The position numbers were made by a program, and so were the translations under genes. The notes under the pieces are model-generated. The model was not told where the DNA came from. It did not search any database and saw only the letters and a program-made list of their open reading frames with translations. Positions 48,778 through 58,619 of a DNA stretch of 64,000 bases are shown piece after piece. Origin of the DNA: Mycolicibacter arupensis (GTDB lineage Bacteria; Actinomycetota; Actinomycetes; Mycobacteriales; Mycobacteriaceae); NCBI RefSeq assembly GCF_002086515.1, contig NZ_MVHH01000001.1:62001-126000 (forward strand). The letters run 5' to 3'. The stretch's first letter is position 1; every line of letters starts with the position of its first letter.

Positions 48778-51700
48778 GCGCCGCACCCCGGAGCGTGCGC
48801 CGGGCAGACCGGACGCATCGGGCAATGCCGGCAGCCGTCGTTGACACGGGCGGCGAATTGCGGCCCGGCAGTGGCCGCGGCTGCCTGCGCGATCCGCTCC
48901 GTCCATTGGCCACCGGTCTCGGGGGTGAGGGCGTCTTGTTCGCGTTCGGTGGCGCCGTCCCCGCCCGGCTTGGCCGGATACACCAGCCGGCCGCCGCCGG
49001 GCTGTTCGTCGGCACCGATGAGGCCGGCCTCCACCGCCAGCTGGTAGACGGCGAGCTGGGCGTGCTGCTGCGCGTCGTCCTTGCTGACCGGGCTCTTCGC
49101 CGTCTTGACGTCGACCACCACCAGCCGCCCGGCGGCGTCACGCTCAACCCGGTCGATCCGGCCGCGCAGGCGCACGCCCTCGCCTGCGTCGATCACACCG
49201 TCGAAGGGCACTTCGGTGCCCACCTCGGTGAGTTCGCCGCGGGTCTGGGCTCGCCAGGCAGCAAAAGCCTCGATCAAGGCCCGGTGCCGGTCGTGTTCGT
49301 TGGCCGAGTACCACCGGGAGGTGAAGGGCAGCTGTTGCCATGCCCGGTCCAGCTCGGCGATCATTTCCTGTGGGCTGCGGCCCGATTCGGCGACCAGAGC
49401 GTGTATCACCGATCCGATCGTCGAACGCAGATCTGGGCCATCGGTTCCCCCATGACGTTCGGCCAACCAACGCAGCGGACAGTCCAGCAGGCTCTGCACG
49501 GCTGAGGGTGACAAGGTGACGACCTCCCCCGAGCCGGGGCGCCACAACGGTTCCTCCGTGCTCACCGGTGCCGTGCCATACCAGCCCTGCGGATCGGCAC
49601 CGGGCACCCCGGCCCGGGCAAGGCGCGCCAACTGCCGTGCCGCATCGGCACGTTCGGCATCGGTCACCACCCCCTCAGGTGCGCAGACCACGGCGCGCAG
49701 GCGGCCCACCAGCCCGGCTGCCGAGAGCACCGGCGCGGTTACACCGGGCGCCGCGGGCACGCGGGCCTGCTCGCCGGTGGCGCAAGCGGCGAGTTCGGCG
49801 ACGAACTCCGAGGGGATCTGTTCGTCGGCGCCGCCGTCCACGTCGCCGTCGACGGCGGTGATCACCAACCTGCGCCGGGCTCGGCCCAGCGCAGCCACCA
49901 GCAGGCGCCGTTCTTCGGCCAGTAACGGTGCCCGGGCCGAGACCTCTTCACCGAATCCGTGCAGGGTGTCCAGAAGCCGCTGGGTTCCCAGCACACCGCC
50001 CCGCGGAACGGTGTTGGGCCACAAGCCTTCCTGGACACCTGCGACCACCACCAGATCCCATTCGCGTCCGAGGGCGGCGTGCGCACTGAGCACCGCCACC
50101 GCCTCGGCGCCCACCGTGGATTCGGTGCGCGGCGACGCCAGTTGCATGGCCGTGACGTACTCGACGAGTCCGGTCACGGTGGTGCCGGCCGTGCGCGCCA
50201 CGTACTGCTCGGCAAGGTCGAAGAGCGCGGTCACCGCATCCAGATCCCGGCTGGCTTGGGCCCCGGCCGGACCCCCGCGCTCGGAGGCCGAGAGCCAGCG
50301 CTGCTGCAGGCCGGACCGATTCCAGGCCTGCCAGAGCGTGTGGTGCGGGTCGCAGCCGCCGGCATGACTGCGGGCGGCGGCCTGCAAGACCGCACGCACC
50401 CGCCGCAGTGCACGGGCATGCGCGGCCGGCAGCTCCCTGGGCGCGCCGGTGAGTACCGCCGCCAGGGGTGCACCGGGGTCGGCCGAATCCGGGGAGCCGG
50501 CCGCGCCGCGGCGCAGCGTGCGTTGCAGCTGCCTCAGGGAGATCGGATCCACCCGTCCGATGGGCCCGCTGAGCAGAGCCAGTGCCCGTGGTCCATCCAC
50601 CGCCTCAGCCGTGCATTCGAGCACCGTGAGCAGCGCAGCGACCGCGGGCTGCTCCGCCAGCAACCCTCCGCCGGCCGGGAGCGCGACCGGGATGCCTGCG
50701 GCGGCCAGCGTCCGGGGCAGCCGTGCGGCCGCCCGCGGCACAGACCGCACGATCACCGCCATCTGAGACCAGGGCACGCCGTCGATCAGGTGGGCACGCC
50801 GAAGCGTGTCCGCGATCAGGGCGGCCTCGGCGTGGGCGGTCGGCGCGGTGCACACGCGAACCACGCCGTCGTCCGCTCCGGTTCCGTCGAGCCGACGGGT
50901 GGCACTGGAGCCGGGCAGGCGGCGGGCGACAGAGCTGATCGCCCGGGCCACCGCCGGGGCGCAGCGGTGCGAGGTCGTCAGCGTCACCACCGGCACCGCG
51001 GCCCGATCAGCCGGCACGTCGCGGTCCAGCAACACGGTGGGTTCGGCGCCACGAAAGCCGAACACCGCCTGGTCGGGGTCACCGGCGATCACCGTGCGGT
51101 GCACTCCGGCAGCGAGCACCCGCACCAGCTGGGCGGCCTGTGGGTCGAGCTGCTGCGCGTCGTCGACGAGCAGCAGCCGGATGCGGCTGCGTTCGTCCAG
51201 GAGCAGATCCGGGTCGGTGGCGAACGCCTCCAGCGCCGCCCCGACCAACTCCGCGGCACCGAGCGCCGGCGTGGTCGCCTGGGGCGCTGCAGTACCGACC
51301 GCGGCACGCAGCAGCATCACCTGCTCGTACTGCCGGGCGAACCGGCCGGCGGCGGTCCACTCCGGGCGGCGGCACCGTTTGCCCAACCTGATCAACTCAG
51401 CCGGGTCGACTCCGCGCTCGGCGCACCGTGCCATCAAGTCACGCAGTTCGGTGGTGAACCCGTCGGTGGCCAGGGCCGCATGCAAGGCCGGCGGCCAGGC
51501 CCCGGCACCGTCCCCGGCGAGCAGTTCGCGGATAACGCTGTCCTGTTCGGCACCGGTCACCAGCCGCGGCGGGGTGGCCTCGGCCCGCCGCGCAGCGCGT
51601 TGGAGCACCGCGAAGGCGTAGCCATGCACGCTGCGCACCAGTGGCTCGCGGACTGCTCGGCCCGCCGCAGGCGCGCCGGCAGCCAGCAACCGTGCCGTCA

Positions 51701-51914
51701 GCGCCCCCCGGTCCGCGGCGGGAAGCCGGCCCGCCCCCGTCAGCAGCAGCACCGAATTGGCGTCCACACCGTCAGCGATGTGCGCGCTAGCCGCCTCGGC
51801 CAACAGGGTGGTCTTGCCGGTTCCAGGCCCGCCCCGCACCTGGACCACGCCGGAGGCCCGCGGGTCGAGTACCGCGGCGACCTGCGCGGCCTGCGAACCC
51901 CAGTGCTGTGCCAT
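48774..51914 (-). CDS. adnA: AdnA helicase-nuclease subunit
   Basis: This 1046-residue protein pairs with AdnB in the AdnAB break-resection enzyme. It has Walker A GGPGTGKTTLL near the N-terminus, a weaker helicase core, and a C-terminal RecB-like nuclease with GRIDRVERD, VVVDVKTAKSP and AQLAVYQLA. Cysteines LLDCPLRWL and the C-terminal CRHCPMRPVCP are placed like the [4Fe-4S] ligands of AddB-type nucleases. The ATG at 51914 is favoured by its AGGAGG-like upstream sequence and by the known length of AdnA (about 1045 residues); a TTG at 51944 would add ten residues. It is divergent from the hydrolase gene at 51973. Confidence 0.95.
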   Translation of the reverse strand: MAQHWGSQAAQVAAVLDPRASGVVQVRGGPGTGKTTLLAEAASAHIADGVDANSVLLLTGAGRLPAADRGALTARLLAAGAPAAGRAVREPLVRSVHGYAFAVLQRAARRAEATPPRLVTGAEQDSVIRELLAGDGAGAWPPALHAALATDGFTTELRDLMARCAERGVDPAELIRLGKRCRRPEWTAAGRFARQYEQVMLLRAAVGTAAPQATTPALGAAELVGAALEAFATDPDLLLDERSRIRLLLVDDAQQLDPQAAQLVRVLAAGVHRTVIAGDPDQAVFGFRGAEPTVLLDRDVPADRAAVPVVTLTTSHRCAPAVARAISSVARRLPGSSATRRLDGTGADDGVVRVCTAPTAHAEAALIADTLRRAHLIDGVPWSQMAVIVRSVPRAAARLPRTLAAAGIPVALPAGGGLLAEQPAVAALLTVLECTAEAVDGPRALALLSGPIGRVDPISLRQLQRTLRRGAAGSPDSADPGAPLAAVLTGAPRELPAAHARALRRVRAVLQAAARSHAGGCDPHHTLWQAWNRSGLQQRWLSASERGGPAGAQASRDLDAVTALFDLAEQYVARTAGTTVTGLVEYVTAMQLASPRTESTVGAEAVAVLSAHAALGREWDLVVVAGVQEGLWPNTVPRGGVLGTQRLLDTLHGFGEEVSARAPLLAEERRLLVAALGRARRRLVITAVDGDVDGGADEQIPSEFVAELAACATGEQARVPAAPGVTAPVLSAAGLVGRLRAVVCAPEGVVTDAERADAARQLARLARAGVPGADPQGWYGTAPVSTEEPLWRPGSGEVVTLSPSAVQSLLDCPLRWLAERHGGTDGPDLRSTIGSVIHALVAESGRSPQEMIAELDRAWQQLPFTSRWYSANEHDRHRALIEAFAAWRAQTRGELTEVGTEVPFDGVIDAGEGVRLRGRIDRVERDAAGRLVVVDVKTAKSPVSKDDAQQHAQLAVYQLAVEAGLIGADEQPGGGRLVYPAKPGGDGATEREQDALTPETGGQWTERIAQAAAATAGPQFAARVNDGCRHCPMRPVCPAHAPGCGA

Positions 51915-51972
51915 GCCTCCTATGACAGCACTGCCCTCTGACAAGTACCGGCTCAGCTGGCACCATCGACGC

Positions 51973-52761
51973 GTGAATCCCGAGCAACGACTGCACGTGC
52001 ACCGCTACGGCCCGGACGGCCCCGTGGGCTTGTTGGCGGTCCACGGACTGACCGGCCACGGAGCCCGCTGGCGTTTTGTGGCCGGCCATCTGCCCGAGGT
52101 CGCCGTCGCGGCACCGGATCTGATCGGCCACGGACGCTCCTCGTGGGCGGCGCCGTGGTCCATCGACGCCAACGTGGAGGCACTGGCTTCCCTCCTTGAG
52201 GAGGCGGCCGACGGGCCGGTCCCGGTGGTGGCGCATTCCTTCGGCGGCGCCATCGCCCTGCACCTGGCTGCGGCACGCCCCGACCTGGTCGACGCGCTGA
52301 TTCTGTTGGACCCGGCGATCGGGTTGGACGGACAGTGGATGGCCACAATCGCCGCTGCGATGCTGGCCTCCCCCGACTATCCCGACGCCGCCGAAGCGCG
52401 GGCCGAGAAGGAGAACGGCGCCTGGTCCGACGTTGATCCCGGCCTGCTCGACATCGAGATCGACGAGCATCTGGTCGCCGCGCCCTCGGGGCGTTTCGGT
52501 TGGCGGATCAGCGTGCCCGCGGTCATGTCGTACTGGAGTGAGTTGGCCCGCCCCGTCGTGCTGCCCGGATCCACGCCGACCACCCTGGTGCGGGCCACCC
52601 GGACTTCGCCGCCGTATGTGGAGGGGGCGCTCATCGACGGCCTGCGGGACAGCCTGGGTGCGAATTTCCAGCTGATCGACTTCAACTGCAATCACATGGT
52701 CGACCAGGCCCGCCCCGCCGAGACCGCCGCCGTGATCCGCGCGCAGCTCTCCCGGAACTAG
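51973..52761 (+). CDS. Alpha/beta hydrolase (LipV-like)
   Basis: This is a serine hydrolase of 262 residues in the position of lipV (Rv3203). The nucleophile is in VVAHSFGGAIAL, the oxyanion loop is AVHGLTGHGARWRFVAGHLP, and DLIGHGRSS is the strand motif. A late His (CNHMVDQARP) completes the triad. It starts on a GTG (VNPEQRLHVHRYG); the open frame upstream is part of the adnA shadow. The adnA and hydrolase starts are 58 bp apart, leaving a short divergent promoter region. It overlaps in context with the alkyltransferase-like gene 13 bp downstream. Confidence 0.9.
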   Translation: MNPEQRLHVHRYGPDGPVGLLAVHGLTGHGARWRFVAGHLPEVAVAAPDLIGHGRSSWAAPWSIDANVEALASLLEEAADGPVPVVAHSFGGAIALHLAAARPDLVDALILLDPAIGLDGQWMATIAAAMLASPDYPDAAEARAEKENGAWSDVDPGLLDIEIDEHLVAAPSGRFGWRISVPAVMSYWSELARPVVLPGSTPTTLVRATRTSPPYVEGALIDGLRDSLGANFQLIDFNCNHMVDQARPAETAAVIRAQLSRN

Positions 52762-52774
52762 GGCAGGCAACGCC

Positions 52775-53071
52775 GTGGCCGCCGTCACCGACGACCAAGT
52801 CGAGCGGGTGCGCGCGTTGATCACCAGCGTGCCCGTCGGCCGCGTCACCACCTATGGCGACGTCGCTTCTGCCGCAGGGCTTTCCAGCGCCCGCATCGTG
52901 GGCTGGATTCTGCGGATCGACGGCTCCGATCTGCCGTGGCACCGGGTGATTCCGGCCTCAGGCCGGCCGGCGTCACACCTGAGCACCGAGCAGTTGGAGC
53001 GCCTGCGCGCCGAGGGAGTGTTGGCCGTCGATGGGAAGGTGGATCTGCGCGCGCTGCGTCACCGGTTCTGA
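52775..53071 (+). CDS. Alkyltransferase-like DNA-binding protein (ATL)
   Basis: This 98-residue protein resembles the C-terminal DNA-binding domain of O6-alkylguanine-DNA alkyltransferase. The methyl-acceptor cysteine of PCHR is replaced by tryptophan, W55 in LPWHRVIPASGR, which marks alkyltransferase-like proteins that bind O6-alkylguanine and flag it for excision repair but do not repair it themselves. The helix-turn-helix segment VTTYGDVASAAGL is present. It starts with GTG 13 bp after the hydrolase gene. Confidence 0.9.
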   Translation: MAAVTDDQVERVRALITSVPVGRVTTYGDVASAAGLSSARIVGWILRIDGSDLPWHRVIPASGRPASHLSTEQLERLRAEGVLAVDGKVDLRALRHRF

Positions 53072-53162
53072 GCAACCGACGCGTCACCGAGCGTGCATTC
53101 AGCGCGAACCAGCGGCGGGAATCCCGTCCTGAGTGCACATTCGGCGTGCGCCCGGTCGAAAC

Positions 53163-54017
53163 CTACAGAGCCAGACGAACCAACGCCGCCGTGCGCGCCA
53201 GCCCGGGGAATGCCTCCTCCGTCGACCGCGGATGCAGTGCGTGCACCGCGAGGCGGAACATCAATGCGCGCAACAGCATCTGCGGCCACTCGGGCAGATT
53301 CTCCCAACGTTCGATGAGCCCGTCGTCGGCATCGCCCCACGACAGAGCATCCACGACCACCACCCCGGCGGCCCACGACGCCGGACGCCAGTAGGGCGTG
53401 ATGTCGGTGATGCCCGGCGCCGCAGCACCGGAGAACAGCACCGTTCCGTAGAGGTCGCCATGCACCAACTGACTGGGAATCTTGGTGGGCTTGCGCAGGG
53501 TGGCCAGTTGATTGATCAGGTCGATCGATCGCTGGCCGTCCACCGAACCCGGTGCCAGCCGGGCGCCGGACTGCAGCGAGGCGAAAGGCCGGTCTTCCCA
53601 GGCGGCCCGATCGGCGGCGATGAACACATCGACATCGGCCCATGGCGCCACCGGCGCCTGAGTGAGGAACCGGGGCCGCTCCAATGTGGAGGTGGCTTCG
53701 TGGAGCCGCACCGCCGCCGACACAACCTCGTCATGGCGGGGCTCGGGACTGCCTCCGACGAAGGTGTCGGCCCGCCAACCCGAGACCACGTAGCGTCCGT
53801 CGGTGGAACGAACCGGGCGGGCCAGGCGGATGCCGTCGGCGAACAGGGTCTCGCGCACCTTCGCCGACCATGCGGCCCTGGCATGGTCGGCGACCATCGA
53901 CAGGACCACTTCCCCGCATTTCCAGCCGTCTTCCCAGCCGGCACCGAGCGGTGTGGGCGAAACGTTGCGAATACCGAACGTCGCCAGCACATGTTCAGGC
54001 GGCGGCTCGAGGGTCAC
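53163..54017 (-). CDS. APH-superfamily protein with degenerate catalytic loop (TIGR02569-like)
   Basis: This 284-residue protein has the aminoglycoside phosphotransferase layout, matching the TIGR02569 family in gene order position Rv3205c. The catalytic loop reads LVHGDLYGTVLF: the HGD is present, but it is one residue shorter than HGDLHPGNVLF and Thr replaces the Mg-binding Asn. The second metal site is ITDITPYW rather than a DFG/DWE motif. It may have lost kinase activity. It starts with GTG and is convergent with the alkyltransferase-like gene. Confidence 0.82.
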   Translation of the reverse strand: MTLEPPPEHVLATFGIRNVSPTPLGAGWEDGWKCGEVVLSMVADHARAAWSAKVRETLFADGIRLARPVRSTDGRYVVSGWRADTFVGGSPEPRHDEVVSAAVRLHEATSTLERPRFLTQAPVAPWADVDVFIAADRAAWEDRPFASLQSGARLAPGSVDGQRSIDLINQLATLRKPTKIPSQLVHGDLYGTVLFSGAAAPGITDITPYWRPASWAAGVVVVDALSWGDADDGLIERWENLPEWPQMLLRALMFRLAVHALHPRSTEEAFPGLARTAALVRLAL

Positions 54018-54113
54018 CCGATAAGACTAACCGCGGGCATCGCAAGCACGGCGGAGCCGGGCGCGGCGGGTCATGTCGCGATCTGTGCGCCGGGATTTAC
54101 CCAACAGGCGCCA

Positions 54114-55292
54114 CTAGTACATGACCATGTCTGGCTGCATCTGCTTGGCCCACGCCACAATTCCCCCCTGAAGGTGGACCGCGTCGGCGAATCCGGCCTT
54201 CTTCAGCGTGGCCAGGACCTGCGCCGAACGGACGCCGGTCTTGCAGTACAGCACGGACATTCGATCCTGCGGCAGCCTCGCCAAACCCTCACCCGTGTTG
54301 ATCGTGGACTGCGGAACCAGCTGGGCACCGTCAATGTGATTGATCGCCCACTCTCCCGGTTCGCGCACGTCGATCAGCGCCAGCCGTTGCCCGGAATCCA
54401 GCAGGGCGCGCAGCTCGACCGGAGTGATCGTGGACCCGACGGTCGCGGCGACCGCGTCCTCGGAGACCGAGCCGCAGAATGCCTCGTAGTCGATCAACTC
54501 GGTGATCGCCGGCGTGGAGGGGTCCTTGCGGATCGCGATGGTGCGGTAGCTCATCTCCAACGCGTCATAGATCATCAGCCGCCCTAACAGCGGCTCGCCG
54601 ATCCCGGTGATCAGCTTGATCGCTTCGGTGCTCATCACCGAACCGATCGACGCGCATAGCACTCCGAGCACCCCGCCCTCGGCGCACGACGGCACCAACC
54701 CGGGCGGCGGAGGGTCGGGGTACAGGTCGCGATAATTCAGTCCCCGCCCGTGCGGCGCATCTTCCCAAAACACCGACACCTGGCCTTCGAATCGGTAGAT
54801 CGAGCCCCAGATGTAGGGCTTGCGCGCCAAGACCGCGGCATCGTTGACCAGGTAGCGAGTGGCAAAATTGTCGGTTCCGTCAAGGACCAGGTCATACTGC
54901 GCGAACAGCTCGACGGCGTTGGAGCGATCCAACCGCTGCTGGTGCAGCCGGACCTGCACCAGAGGGTTGACTTCGGCTATCGAGTCGCGGGCGCTTTGCG
55001 CCTTGGCGCGGCCGATGTCGGACACCCCGTGGATGACTTGACGCTGCAGGTTCGATTCTTCGACCACGTCGAAGTCGACGATCCCCAGCGTGCCGACCCC
55101 CGCCGCCGCCAGATACAGCAGCGTGGGCGCACCGAGCCCGCCGGCACCGATCACCAGTACCCGGGCATTCTTGAGACGCTTCTGCCCCTGCACGCCGACA
55201 TCGGGAATGATCAGGTGACGGCTGTAGCGCGCCACCTCGTCCCTGGTCAGCTCGTCCGCCGGTTCCACCAGCGGCGGCAGTGATCTCGGCAC
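54114..55292 (-). CDS. moeZ: Adenylyltransferase/sulfurtransferase MoeZ
   Basis: This 392-residue two-domain enzyme activates C-terminal glycines of ubiquitin-like sulfur carriers (MoaD, CysO and similar) and transfers sulfur to them. The ThiF/MoeB domain has VLVIGAGGLGAPTLLY near residue 47 and LDGTDNFATRYLVND; the C-terminal rhodanese domain ends with the active cysteine in LYCKTGVRS. The GTG at 55292 (MPRSLPPLVEP) is preceded by GAGGAGATACCCG, and it reproduces the 392-residue length of the M. tuberculosis protein that I recall. Confidence 0.96.
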   Translation of the reverse strand: MPRSLPPLVEPADELTRDEVARYSRHLIIPDVGVQGQKRLKNARVLVIGAGGLGAPTLLYLAAAGVGTLGIVDFDVVEESNLQRQVIHGVSDIGRAKAQSARDSIAEVNPLVQVRLHQQRLDRSNAVELFAQYDLVLDGTDNFATRYLVNDAAVLARKPYIWGSIYRFEGQVSVFWEDAPHGRGLNYRDLYPDPPPPGLVPSCAEGGVLGVLCASIGSVMSTEAIKLITGIGEPLLGRLMIYDALEMSYRTIAIRKDPSTPAITELIDYEAFCGSVSEDAVAATVGSTITPVELRALLDSGQRLALIDVREPGEWAINHIDGAQLVPQSTINTGEGLARLPQDRMSVLYCKTGVRSAQVLATLKKAGFADAVHLQGGIVAWAKQMQPDMVMY

Positions 55293-55392
55293 CGGGTATC
55301 TCCTCAAGGTCGCATCCGCCACTTCATCACAGCAGCTCGCGGAGGCAACGACAAACGGCCGCGCAAGCTTCCCGGGGCAGTGGCCGACGGGC

Positions 55393-56427
55393 TTAGGCGA
55401 TCGGCGACGGCCAGGGGTTGAAGCGGCAGGTCTTTCCGTCCGGCTTCACCCAGTCCGGGTCGAACTTCGCCGCGTCGTCGTTGGAGGTACCGAACGTCTG
55501 CTGCATCATCACCGGCGCCAGCCCGTCCTGCTTGTCGCACGGTTCGTGGTGCTGATAACCGATCGCGTGACCGACTTCATGGTTGATCAGGTACTGGCGA
55601 TAGGAGCCGATGTCACCTTGGAAGGGCACTGCACCACGAACCCAGCGGGCCTCGTTGACAAACACCCGTGGCTCCGACTTCGCCCCGTAGGACGGGTTGT
55701 AGCACGACGCTTCCAGCGGAATCTCGTAGCCACAGCCCTCCCGTACCGTGATGGGCGAGGTCAGGGAGATACGGAAGTCGGGCGCGACGGGTCCGCTCCC
55801 GTCGACCCGAACGAACCCGATCTGGGGGGCGTGTGTCCAGCCCTTGGGGTTGCGCAGCGTCTGATCGACCATCCGGGCGAACGCCTCGTCACCACCGAAC
55901 GCCGTGGTGTCGATACCGTTCTCGACCTCGATGGTGTAGGCGAATACCTTCTCGGTGCCCTGGCCGAATTGCGGCTCCGTTCCCGGTATGACGCGCCAGG
56001 TCATGTCGCCGGCTTCGGTGAACGGACCGCCGTTAGGCAGTACACCGGTAGGCAGGTTCACATCGAACTCGGTGAGGCCGCGCGGCGGCGCCCCGATGAT
56101 CGAGGTGCCCAACGATCCGATCGTCGGGGGGCCCTGAACCGTGTCGTCGACGGCATGAGGGCGCACCCCGACGCCCGTAATGGTCTGGTACACCACCACG
56201 ACGGTGAGCGCCATGAGTACCGGCAGCGCGTAGGCACGCCAACCGTAGGTGGACACAAACCGGCCCAGCCAGGTCTGTTTGCGCCACTGACGGTGCACGT
56301 CGCGGTCCGACCGCAGTCGCCCGGCGCCGGCCGCAAGCGGGTCACGCTGGGCGCGTAGCGGCTCGCGGAAGCGATCCCGCAGCACCGGGGCTCGACCGCC
56401 GCCACTCCGCCCCGGGTCGTAGGTCAC
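55393..56427 (-). CDS. DUF3152 family membrane metalloprotease-like protein (Rv3207c-like)
   Basis: This 344-residue protein has a basic cytoplasmic N-terminus, one transmembrane helix (residues about 68-86, YALPVLMALTVVVVYQTI), and an extracytoplasmic domain with the metzincin motif HEVGHAIGYQHH at residues 283-294. Cysteine pairs (CGYE, CYNP, CDKQ, CRFN) suggest disulfides. The function is unknown, though an exported zinc protease is likely. The GTG at 56427 (VTYDPGRSGG) is the best start, and it lies 190 bp from the divergent TetR gene. The 100-bp gap before moeZ contains no clear terminator. Confidence 0.88.
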   Translation of the reverse strand: MTYDPGRSGGGRAPVLRDRFREPLRAQRDPLAAGAGRLRSDRDVHRQWRKQTWLGRFVSTYGWRAYALPVLMALTVVVVYQTITGVGVRPHAVDDTVQGPPTIGSLGTSIIGAPPRGLTEFDVNLPTGVLPNGGPFTEAGDMTWRVIPGTEPQFGQGTEKVFAYTIEVENGIDTTAFGGDEAFARMVDQTLRNPKGWTHAPQIGFVRVDGSGPVAPDFRISLTSPITVREGCGYEIPLEASCYNPSYGAKSEPRVFVNEARWVRGAVPFQGDIGSYRQYLINHEVGHAIGYQHHEPCDKQDGLAPVMMQQTFGTSNDDAAKFDPDWVKPDGKTCRFNPWPSPIA

Positions 56428-56578
56428 CGTCCCAGGATGGCACAAGGTCTGCGAGCTGGGACTCTTCGGCGCGCCAGGAGGAGATCGAATTGGCGACCGA
56501 GGCCTGGTTGGCGGATGTCGCTGGTGGAAGTGACGGGTGCAGCGCGTAGTCTCGCTCTCACGTACCGGACGTCGATAA

Positions 56579-57564
<986 letters not shown>

Positions 57565-57669
57565 GCCGGCCCCTTTCGTTTGCGGTGGGCGTTGTCTAGC
57601 AGGCTAGTGGACGGGCCCCCCGTTGGTGCGCACCGGCCGTTCGCCCTGGGCGATAACGGACCTCGCGGC

Positions 57670-58365
57670 CTAGGCCAGGCCCAGCTCGCGCATGCGTTCG
57701 TCGTGGGTGTGCTGCAGGCGATCGAAGAACCCGGCCAGCTGAGCCAGCCCGGCCGAACCCGACACCACCAGATCGGCGAGTTCATCGCGGTCGGCCAACA
57801 CGTACTGAGCCTGGGTGATCGCCTCGCCGAGCAGCCGACGCGACCACAACGCCAGCCGGCTGCGCTGCCTGGCGCTGGCCGTGACCGCGCCGCGAACTTC
57901 ATCGACGACAAACTGCGAGTGCTTGGTCTCGGCCAGCACCGCGCGCACCACGTCGCCAACCTCGTCGGGCAGCCCGTCGGCGATCTGCAGGTAGAAATCG
58001 GCGGCCATCGCGTCGCCGATGTAGGTCTTGACGAGCGCCTCCAGCCAGGTGCTGGGCATGGTCAATCGGTGGTAATTGTCCAGGGCGCTAGCGTATTTCG
58101 ACATCGCGGTCACCACGTCGACACCGCGGCGCTCGAGTGCCTCGCGCAGGAGTTCGAAGTGGCCCATCTCGGCGGCGGCCATGGCCGCCATCGAGATCCG
58201 GCCCCGCAAGTCCGGCGCCATCCGGGCCTCGTCGGTGAGCCGATAGAACGCGGCCACCTCGCCGTAGGCCAGCGCCGCGAACAGCTCGTTGACACCGGGA
58301 TGATCGGCGGACAGCCGTGGCGGGGCGGGCTGCGTTTCCGCGTCGGCCGAGGGAACCGAATTCAT
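57670..58365 (-). CDS. Ferritin-like fold protein (MiaE-like, Rv3210c-like)
   Basis: This 231-residue helical protein has two ExxH motifs, EMGH and ETKH, in a ferritin-like arrangement, so it probably binds a di-iron centre. The first half includes AALAYGEVAAFYRLTDEAR. It resembles tRNA hydroxylase MiaE and the actinobacterial ferritin-like fold proteins next to rhlE. I use ATG 58365 (MNSVPSADAETQ) because the preceding codons look non-coding. It is divergent from rhlE. The reaction is unknown. Confidence 0.85.
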   Translation of the reverse strand: MNSVPSADAETQPAPPRLSADHPGVNELFAALAYGEVAAFYRLTDEARMAPDLRGRISMAAMAAAEMGHFELLREALERRGVDVVTAMSKYASALDNYHRLTMPSTWLEALVKTYIGDAMAADFYLQIADGLPDEVGDVVRAVLAETKHSQFVVDEVRGAVTASARQRSRLALWSRRLLGEAITQAQYVLADRDELADLVVSGSAGLAQLAGFFDRLQHTHDERMRELGLA

Positions 58366-58619
58366 CACCACACTGTAGGCGTTCCGCGGCAAAAGACCGC
58401 TTCCCGGCCCGACCAGGTACTATGTCTCTCAGGCATTGCCCCTTCGGCATTGCCGCGCAATGTGCGTACACGCGGGTGGCCCGCCTCTAGGCGAGTGCTG
58501 GGCCCCCGACGGAGCCTTTGGAAAACGGGCGAAGTATTGACCGTCGAAGTGTGTGCGCCCCGACCCACACCGCGATCGACCGATATACCGCGCCGACTTC
58601 GAAAGGCATCCGCCAGCGC
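58366..58619. promoter_or_regulatory. Structured intergenic leader upstream of rhlE
   Basis: The 254-bp divergent interval contains a direct repeat GGCATTGCC (58432-58440 and 58446-58454), a palindrome CATTGC CGC GCAATG (58448-58462), and a stem GCGGG TGG CCCGC (58472-58484). A TTGACC at 58537-58542 could be a -35 box. Such structures occur in leaders of cold-inducible RNA helicases, so a regulatory leader is possible. Confidence 0.4.

Noticed and set aside
49959..51941. 660-codon plus-strand frame across adnA
   Set aside because: The complete AdnA motifs are on the opposite strand and the frame lacks any domain.
53072..53162. Similar short motifs GCATTCAGCGCG and GCACATTCGGCGTG between convergent genes
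   Set aside because: The similarity is too short and imperfect to call a repeat or a binding site.
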